Source: Chitinophagaceae bacterium (GTDB lineage Bacteria > Bacteroidota > Bacteroidia > Chitinophagales > Chitinophagaceae). From it: DNA of 40,053 bases. Below the pieces are notes generated by a model. The model was not told the origin of the DNA and did no database searches. It saw only the letters and a program-made list of their open reading frames with translations. Each line of letters begins with the position of its first letter. Within the stretch, counting starts at the first letter, position 1. Below are positions 33,996 to 40,053 of this stretch, one piece after another. Where the stretch lies: positions 1 to 40,053 of the forward strand of contig CANFUJ010000007.1 of assembly GCA_947450165.1 (NCBI GenBank), in the 5' to 3' direction. Both the position numbers and the translations under genes were made by a program.

Positions 33996-34039
33996 CCTTA
34001 ATCCATTAAACCTTAAAACTGCGAAGCGTTTTAAACCTT
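33996..34039 (+). repeat. Dispersed intergenic repeat copy
   Basis: CCTTAATCCATTAAACCTTAAAACTGCGAAGCGTTTTAAACCTT. Confidence 0.8.
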
Positions 34040-34058
34040 TCCCTCCTCCTCCAAAACA

Positions 34059-34089
34059 TTTGTTAATATGCTTTTTTATCTTATTTTTG
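34059..34089 (+). promoter_or_regulatory. Consensus Bacteroidota promoter TTTG-N19-TAnnTTTG
   Basis: TTTG 34059-34062, 19-bp spacer, TATTTTTG 34082-34089, 28 bp before the PPIase ATG. Confidence 0.75.
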
Positions 34090-34116
34090 CCTTCCTTAAA
34101 TATTAAATAATATATT

Positions 34117-36249
34117 ATGCAAATTATTCAGAGTATTCGTGATAAAGGAGCTGCAATTGTTATTGCCGTAATCGCTTTAAGTTTGATTGGTTTTATTTTG
34201 ATGGACGCAAAGCAAGGTAGTAATCAGCTTTTTGGTGCTCAATCTAATAATGTAGGCGAAATAAACGGTCAGTCTATTTCTTTGGCTGAATTTAATAAAA
34301 AAGTAAAAACTGCTGAAGATAACCAAGCACAACAAACTGGTCAAAGACCTTCTGGTGCTCAAACATATCAAATTAGAGAGCAAGTTTGGAATCAAATGGT
34401 TGCAGAAAATGTATTTTTTTCTGAGGCAAAAAAAATAGGTATTGAGTTTACACCTAAAGAATTGTCATCAATTCTATTGAGTAACGATCCTTCAAACCCT
34501 TTGTTGCAAGAGCCATCTCTTAAAGATTCAATTTCAGGTAAATTGGATTTTAATAAAGCAAAAGACGCTTTAAACAACATTAAAAAACTTAAAGGTGAAC
34601 AAAAAGAGGCTATCAATACCCAAATGATTGAACCTTTAAAATTGAATACTACTGCTGCTAAATACACTGCACTTTTAAACGCTAGTGCATATTATCCAAC
34701 TTGGATGCAGAAGAAAGATGCTGCTGAAGCTAAATCTTTTGCAATTATATCTTACGTTACAGTTCCTTATGGCGAAATTTCTGATTCTTTAGTAAAAGTT
34801 ACCGATCAAGATATCAATGATTATGTTAGCAAGCACAAGGAGCAATTCAAACAAGAAAAAGGAAGAAACGTTTCTTATGTTGATTTCAGTCTTTTGCCTT
34901 CAATTGATGATAGTACTGTAACTTTTAATGCTGTTAATGAATTAAAATCAGCTTTTCAAGCAGATACCAACAACGCATCATTTTTTGCTAGAAACGCTTC
35001 TTCTATAGATTTCAAAGATGATTTTGTTACTAAAGAAAAAATGACAAATCAAATTTATGCTGATACGCTTGCAAACTTAGCCACTGGGGCTGTTTTTGGA
35101 CCATTCGTTCAAAGAGAAAATTATGTTTTGGCAAAAAAAATCAGCAGCAAACAATTACCAGATAGCGTAAAAGCAAGACATATTTTAATTGCAACTGTAA
35201 ATCAACAAACAGGGGCTCAAATTATGGCGGATTCTGCTGCTAAAAAATTAGCAGATAGTATTTACAACGCCATTCAATCTGGTGCTGATTTTGCGATGAT
35301 GGCTTTAAAATATTCTGCTGATGGAAGCAAAGATAAAGGTGGGGATTTAGGAACTTTTGGATATGGGACAATGGTTTCTGAATTTAATGACTATTGCTTT
35401 ACAAAACCTGCTGGTTCTAAAGGTGTTGTAAAAACTCAATTTGGTTACCACGTCATTGATGTAGTTAGTCAAAAAGATTTTAAAACAGCATACAAAATTG
35501 CTTATTTCGGTAAAGAAATTATTGCAAGTGATGTTACTGTAAACAAAGCAAGTTTAGAAGCAACAAAAGCTTCTGCCGTTAAATCTAAAGCAGAATTGGA
35601 AAAATACATTTCAAAAGCTGGTTTAAGTTTAACCACTGTTCCAGATTTGATTAAAGAAAACGATTACAAAGTTGGAAAATTAGGCGATGCAAGATCTTTG
35701 GTACGTTGGATTTTTGAAGCTAAAAAAGGTGACATCAGCGAACCATTCAGCATTGGCGATCAATTTGTAGTAGCTGTGTTGGATAAAGTAAAAGAAGAAG
35801 GTGTTCAAGATGCGGAAACAGCAAGAGTGGGTTGCGAAGCCATTATCCGCAATCAGAAAAAAGCAGACATCATTAAAAAGAAAATCGGTAACAACCCAAC
35901 TTTAGAAAGCGCTTCTGCTGCTTATGTTAAAACGATTCAAGTTGCAGGAAACGATTCAACTGTTTTGTTAAATGCTCAATTTATTAACGGTGTTGGTATG
36001 GAACCAAAAGTGATTGGTGCTTCATTTAACAAAGCTTATCAATCAAAAGTATCTCCGCTTATTGATGGTACAACAGGTGTATTTATCATTAAAGTAAACA
36101 CAGTGCAAAACAAGCCTGATGAATCAGCTGAGGTTTTAGCTCAACAATACAATACAAAAATCAGCTCAATTAAAAGTCAAATTAATGGCTGGTACGAAGC
36201 GTTGAAAAAAAGAGCAACAATTGTTGACGAAAGAAGCAAACATTTTTAA
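34117..36249 (+). CDS. PpiD/SurA-like peptidylprolyl isomerase (membrane-anchored)
   Basis: N-terminal TM 'GAAIVIAVIALSLIGFILMD', SurA_N-like region, parvulin 'VKARHILIATVNQQTG...ADFAMMALKYSADGSKDKGGDLGTFGYGTMVSEFNDYCF...VVKTQFGYHVIDV'. Confidence 0.92.
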   Translation: MQIIQSIRDKGAAIVIAVIALSLIGFILMDAKQGSNQLFGAQSNNVGEINGQSISLAEFNKKVKTAEDNQAQQTGQRPSGAQTYQIREQVWNQMVAENVFFSEAKKIGIEFTPKELSSILLSNDPSNPLLQEPSLKDSISGKLDFNKAKDALNNIKKLKGEQKEAINTQMIEPLKLNTTAAKYTALLNASAYYPTWMQKKDAAEAKSFAIISYVTVPYGEISDSLVKVTDQDINDYVSKHKEQFKQEKGRNVSYVDFSLLPSIDDSTVTFNAVNELKSAFQADTNNASFFARNASSIDFKDDFVTKEKMTNQIYADTLANLATGAVFGPFVQRENYVLAKKISSKQLPDSVKARHILIATVNQQTGAQIMADSAAKKLADSIYNAIQSGADFAMMALKYSADGSKDKGGDLGTFGYGTMVSEFNDYCFTKPAGSKGVVKTQFGYHVIDVVSQKDFKTAYKIAYFGKEIIASDVTVNKASLEATKASAVKSKAELEKYISKAGLSLTTVPDLIKENDYKVGKLGDARSLVRWIFEAKKGDISEPFSIGDQFVVAVLDKVKEEGVQDAETARVGCEAIIRNQKKADIIKKKIGNNPTLESASAAYVKTIQVAGNDSTVLLNAQFINGVGMEPKVIGASFNKAYQSKVSPLIDGTTGVFIIKVNTVQNKPDESAEVLAQQYNTKISSIKSQINGWYEALKKRATIVDERSKHF

Positions 36250-36266
36250 TAAACTCGTTTTTCGAA

Positions 36267-36309
36267 ATAACAAAAAAGCCGGTCTGATGAAGATCGGCTT
36301 TTTTGTTAT
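36267..36309 (+). terminator. Strong Rho-independent terminator
   Basis: ATAACAAAAAAGCCG (36267-36281) pairs perfectly with CGGCTTTTTTGTTAT (36295-36309). Confidence 0.9.
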
Positions 36310-36545
36310 TGAAGCGTTTGTTGTTTGTTGTTTATGGTTTGTTGTTTAATGGTTTAACGGTTGGAAATATGTTCCCTTTGAGTGTATTACTCCGAAGCGG
36401 AAGTTGGTTGTTTGGCGTTTGGTGTTTGGTATTTGGTGTTGGAAGCAATTTCTATTTACTTATTTTACATCGTTTCGTGAATAATTATTATCATCGTTTC
36501 AACGAGCCGCCATTATTAAATTCTATTCGAGAAAAATTTTTATAG

Positions 36546-36565
36546 CCCACGGTTTAAACCGTGGG
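36546..36565. repeat. REP-like perfect palindrome
   Basis: CCCACGGTTTAAACCGTGGG, 20-bp perfect inverted repeat; same family as 8722-8741. Confidence 0.9.
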
Positions 36566-36596
36566 TGGAAGAGCATAAATGCAAAATGTCGATCAA

Positions 36597-36639
36597 CCTT
36601 AAACCCTTAAACCAGCAAAGCAAATTAAACCCTTAAACG
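36597..36639 (+). repeat. Dispersed intergenic repeat copy
   Basis: CCTTAAACCCTTAAACCAGCAAAGCAAATTAAACCCTTAAACG. Confidence 0.85.
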
Positions 36640-36681
36640 ATTGCATCAAACTACAAAGCATCTTATCCCGCATTAAATAAT

Positions 36682-36689
36682 TACTTTTG
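36682..36689 (+). promoter_or_regulatory. Bacteroidota -7 element (TAnnTTTG)
   Basis: TACTTTTG ending 4 bp before the ATG at 36694. Confidence 0.5.
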
Positions 36690-36693
36690 CTTT

Positions 36694-37206
36694 ATGTCTG
36701 AAGTATTTACCAATAAAGTAGCCGAAAGCGGCATAATAACCATTGATTTGGAAAGCTTTTTCCCAAAAGAAGAAATCGTTGTTTTTGATATCAAAGATTA
36801 TTTATTCATGGGGTTGATTTTAAAAGAAAAAGATTTTAGAGCTGCATTAAAAGATTTATCGCTTGAAAAATATGAACATAAAATTGTAGCCGTTACGTGT
36901 AGCGCTGATGCCATTATTCCCATGTGGGCTTATATGCTCATTGCTTCACTATTACAACCCGTATGCATACACGTTATGTTAGGCAATGCTGATGAAATTG
37001 AAAATAAATTGCTTTTACAAAATATTCAACAAATAGATGTGACCGCGTATATAGATAACCGTGTGGTGGTGAAAGGTTGTGGCGAAAAACCTATTCCTGA
37101 AGAAGCTTATTTAGAAATCACCAATAAATTACGACCCATCGCAAAATCTATTATGTTTGGCGAACCTTGCAGTACTGTACCCGTGTATAAAAAGCCAAAA
37201 GTATAA
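36694..37206 (+). CDS. DUF2480 family protein
   Basis: 170 aa; 'IDLESFFPKEEIVVFDIKDYLFMGLILKEKDFR...VAVTCSADAIIPMWAYMLI...VVVKGCGEKPIPEEAYLEIT' matches remembered DUF2480 pattern. Confidence 0.8.
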   Translation: MSEVFTNKVAESGIITIDLESFFPKEEIVVFDIKDYLFMGLILKEKDFRAALKDLSLEKYEHKIVAVTCSADAIIPMWAYMLIASLLQPVCIHVMLGNADEIENKLLLQNIQQIDVTAYIDNRVVVKGCGEKPIPEEAYLEITNKLRPIAKSIMFGEPCSTVPVYKKPKV

Positions 37207-37210
37207 ATGA

Positions 37211-38302
37211 CTAAAACCACTTTTTTCGTTTAAAATAACGAATCATCCAAATTGGACATATTACCATTAATATAACGGAAACCAGAAACCCCCATTTATT
37301 ATGTAACATCGGAATACTTTCGAAGTTCATACCAAATATGCCGCCAATTACCGTTGCTGGAGCCAGTAAACAAGTTACAATGGCCATCACTTTCATCGAT
37401 TCGTTTAATTTCAAGTTTACATTACTCATATATAAATCGTGCATGTTAATCAACATGTCACGATAGTTTTCGGCTAAATCATTGGCTTGAATAATATGAT
37501 CATAAACGTCTTTAAAATACTTTTCTGTTTTTTCTTCTATTAATTCATTTTCACTTTTTAAAATTCCATTGATTAATTCTCTTACCGGACCAATACTTCT
37601 TTTTAAAATAATCATTTCTTTTCGAATCGAGTTGATTTTTACAAGCGTTCTGTTTGTGGCTTGTTTTACAATGTCCTCTTCTAGCTGTTCTATTTTTTCG
37701 CCCAACTTTTCCATCACTAAAAAATAATGATCTACAATTGAATCTATCAACATATAAAATAGAAAATCAGCGTGCAGCTGTCTAAGTTTACTGTTATTGA
37801 TTTTTATTTTTTCTCGCAGGCCATTAAACACATCTCTTGTTGCGTCTTCTTGAATACTGATAATAAAGTTCTTTCCAAGCACAATGCTAATTTGTTCCGA
37901 TTCTACCGTTTCGGTTTGTTCATTAAAAAACAACATGTTTAAAACGCAAAAAAGCAGTCCATTGATATCATCCATTTTTGGGCGTTGTCCAATACTTAAA
38001 ATGTCTTCTACAATTAATGGGTGAACGTTAAAATGTGTACAAATTCGTTCTATTTCAACCCTATTTATACCGTCTATATTTATCCAAGAAGTTAATGAAG
38101 TATCTAAATGTTTATACGTGTCTTCTATTTTACTTAATTCAGCGTATGAGTAATTTTCTGAATCATATTCGAATAAATATATTTTTCCTAAAACATTTTC
38201 TGTGCGTTCAGGTATAACCGTTGGATTAACCTGAAGTACTTTTTTTGTTTTTAAAAGCTCTAAAGGATTGATTAAATATTCGAGGAAGTTATTGTTTGCC
38301 AT
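37211..38302 (-). CDS. corA: CorA-family magnesium/cobalt transporter
   Basis: 'WINIDGI', 'HPLIVEDIL', C-terminal 'VMAIVTCLLAPATVIGGIFGMNFESIP' (GMN motif) and second TM. Confidence 0.95.
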   Translation of the reverse strand: MANNNFLEYLINPLELLKTKKVLQVNPTVIPERTENVLGKIYLFEYDSENYSYAELSKIEDTYKHLDTSLTSWINIDGINRVEIERICTHFNVHPLIVEDILSIGQRPKMDDINGLLFCVLNMLFFNEQTETVESEQISIVLGKNFIISIQEDATRDVFNGLREKIKINNSKLRQLHADFLFYMLIDSIVDHYFLVMEKLGEKIEQLEEDIVKQATNRTLVKINSIRKEMIILKRSIGPVRELINGILKSENELIEEKTEKYFKDVYDHIIQANDLAENYRDMLINMHDLYMSNVNLKLNESMKVMAIVTCLLAPATVIGGIFGMNFESIPMLHNKWGFLVSVILMVICPIWMIRYFKRKKWF

Positions 38303-38769
38303 AAATTGAAGTTATTCATTTATATCGAAAAATTATGATGATTGGTTGAGTAAAAATGGAAAATTAAAAAGTAAAATTTGTTGAATTTGGTTTTTTAACA
38401 TTTTTATTAGGTTGGTCTTTTTTAAAAATTTTAGTTGGCGAAAAGTGAATTATAATTATTATTTCATTTTATTGATAATCCCTTGAAATGCAATATTGAC
38501 AATGGTTTTAAAAAATATATTCTTTTTAAAAAGTAAATTTTAAACTATTTAAAACCAATCAATATTTATAATAATTATTTTTTTTCTTCAAATTTCTATT
38601 AACATTTTATTGTGGTTTAATTATTTACATAGCCATTACTTTTATAAAAAACACGCCTAGTAGAAAACATTTACCCCATTATTTTATTGCTAAAGTTTTT
38701 TATCGATTTATTTGATTCAAATCGTTGAATTGGTTTTTAAACTTTATTGTTCACCTTAAAATAAATACT

Positions 38770-40053
38770 ATGATGCGACTATCTGCAATGTTGTTTTTTG
38801 TTTGTACACTAAACGCAGCAAATCCAAAAGAAAATGAACGCCTTCCAGAAATTGGAAAAACTTTTACGCTTTTGTGGAAAGAAGATATCGGAAGGGTTAG
38901 CTTTAGATCGAATGTAATTTTTAATGGCAATGATTTAATAATTGGGTCAAATGGAAGCTATTTTATGGATTATGGTTATTATGACCGCAAATCCGGGGTT
39001 TACGTTATTAACAGACAAAATGGTAACATTAAAAAATGTTTTAGTGGGGACTGTTTGGGTGATATGGATGTAAATGGACTTTTGTTGTACAATCAAAAGC
39101 TTTATTTTGGAAATGACAATGAAGAGTTTTTTTGCACAACACCTGAGGGAAAAACGATTTGGAAAAAACCTACATCAGGAGATATTGAACACGAACCCGT
39201 TTTGATTGAGGGAAAAGATAAAAACTATATTGTTTATGCTTCAGAATCAGGTGAGGTTAGGGCTGTTGAACCGGAAACAGGCAAAACTGTTTGGGTGTAT
39301 TACACACCTGATTTTAATGGGTGGAAGCCAGAAGATAATCGCACCATTTTTAAAGTAAAATCTTACTTCCGCAATACGTCTTCTTTTTTTACAAAGCCAG
39401 AATTAAGAGACTTAAATAATGATGGTGTTTTAGACTTGTTGTATTTAACCTTTGATAACAAGCTCTATGCAATAAATGGAAATAATGGTCAACTATTTTG
39501 GTGTTTTACTAGCAATGAAAATCTTGGATTTCAAAACATGGTGACAGGGTCTGGTAAGGCATCTACACCAATTTTATTTTACTCAACATACAAAGGGCCT
39601 AACAAATATTGTTCCTATCAAATTACATTAAATGCAAATGGTAAATGCATAAAAAAGGATTCAACTTTTGAAACAGATAGAAGCTTTAGCTTAAATAATT
39701 TTTGTACACAAAACAATGAATTGATTATAGCGCGTAATGAATCCTTGTTGATTTATGAAAAAAATATTTTAAAAGATTCCATCGATCGAAAGTTTCAGGG
39801 TGTGAATAAATTTTCGAGCAGCTTTTCAAATAGCCAACCAATTTCAAGAAATTTTGGAGACGAATTATTTTCAAAAACCACATTCCCTTATAAAGGAAAT
39901 AAAAACTGTGTCCTGTTGTTAAACCAGCACGACTATGCAAATTTTGAATATGGTTTTATTGAAATCATCTCTCTCGATACAAAACAAGTAATCGATCGTT
40001 TTGAACTTCCCGCCTCAAGCGAAATGGCACCAATTGTGAAAGATGTTAACCAA
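38770..40053 (+). CDS. Exported PQQ/FG-GAP-like beta-propeller protein, truncated by window end
   Basis: Not in ORF track (no stop before edge). MMRLSAMLFFVCTLNAANPKENERLPEIGKTFTLLWKEDIGR...; blades 'GVYVINRQNGNIKK', 'GEVRAVEPETGKTVWVYYTPD', 'LRDLNNDGVLDLLYLTFDNKLYAINGNNGQLFW'; open to 40053. Confidence 0.75.
   Translation, partial: MMRLSAMLFFVCTLNAANPKENERLPEIGKTFTLLWKEDIGRVSFRSNVIFNGNDLIIGSNGSYFMDYGYYDRKSGVYVINRQNGNIKKCFSGDCLGDMDVNGLLLYNQKLYFGNDNEEFFCTTPEGKTIWKKPTSGDIEHEPVLIEGKDKNYIVYASESGEVRAVEPETGKTVWVYYTPDFNGWKPEDNRTIFKVKSYFRNTSSFFTKPELRDLNNDGVLDLLYLTFDNKLYAINGNNGQLFWCFTSNENLGFQNMVTGSGKASTPILFYSTYKGPNKYCSYQITLNANGKCIKKDSTFETDRSFSLNNFCTQNNELIIARNESLLIYEKNILKDSIDRKFQGVNKFSSSFSNSQPISRNFGDELFSKTTFPYKGNKNCVLLLNQHDYANFEYGFIEIISLDTKQVIDRFELPASSEMAPIVKDVNQ

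Noticed and set aside
36303-36545. 80-aa + strand ORF after the PPIase gene
   Set aside because: Begins inside the terminator and translates G/T-rich low-complexity sequence; ends at the REP palindrome; no recognisable domain.
1-40053. tRNA/rRNA genes, insertion sequences, toxin-antitoxin or restriction systems
   Set aside because: None recognised on either strand; no transposase, methylase or nuclease signatures among the ORFs read.

Overview
The window is 40 kb of AT-rich Bacteroidota chromosome, probably close to Chitinophagales/Sphingobacteriia judging from its gliding/T9SS genes and TTTG-N19-TAnnTTTG promoters. Most of it is ordinary, densely packed housekeeping genes: psd, a YjjG-like HAD hydrolase, an SDR, a two-component system, nadK, a BamA/D15-like barrel protein, a CBS protein, an alpha/beta hydrolase, CvpA, YqeY, gldC, a glycosyltransferase, a GldE/CNNM-like protein, gmk, murA, an IPExxxVDY protein, PCD, selD-selU, a PPIase, DUF2480 and corA. 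The accessory centrepiece is an 11.45-kb ORF (3817 aa) for a SprB-like secreted repeat protein with a gliding-motility/T9SS type-B C-terminal domain. It is followed 2 bp later by a PorP/SprF-family gene. The giant gene has two recent internal segmental duplications, a consensus Bacteroidota promoter, and a rare G9 homopolymer in its 5' leader that could be a phase-variation switch. Other points of interest: (i) a frame-shifting repeat locus at 32.9-33.36 kb that looks like a decayed or contingency-type Lys/Pro/Asn-rich small lipoprotein gene; (ii) a dispersed intergenic repeat family with the core CCTTAAACCnGCrnAGC..TTAAACC; (iii) REP-like CCCACsGTTTAAACsGTGGG palindromes, one grown into an 18-bp tandem array; (iv) an ATE/Bpt-like transferase without N-terminal cysteines; (v) a terminator with a duplicated 3' arm after a small Cys/Lys-rich exported peptide. 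I found no CRISPR array, rRNA, tRNA, transposase or complete known defence system. All product names come from reading sequence motifs; no database search was run.
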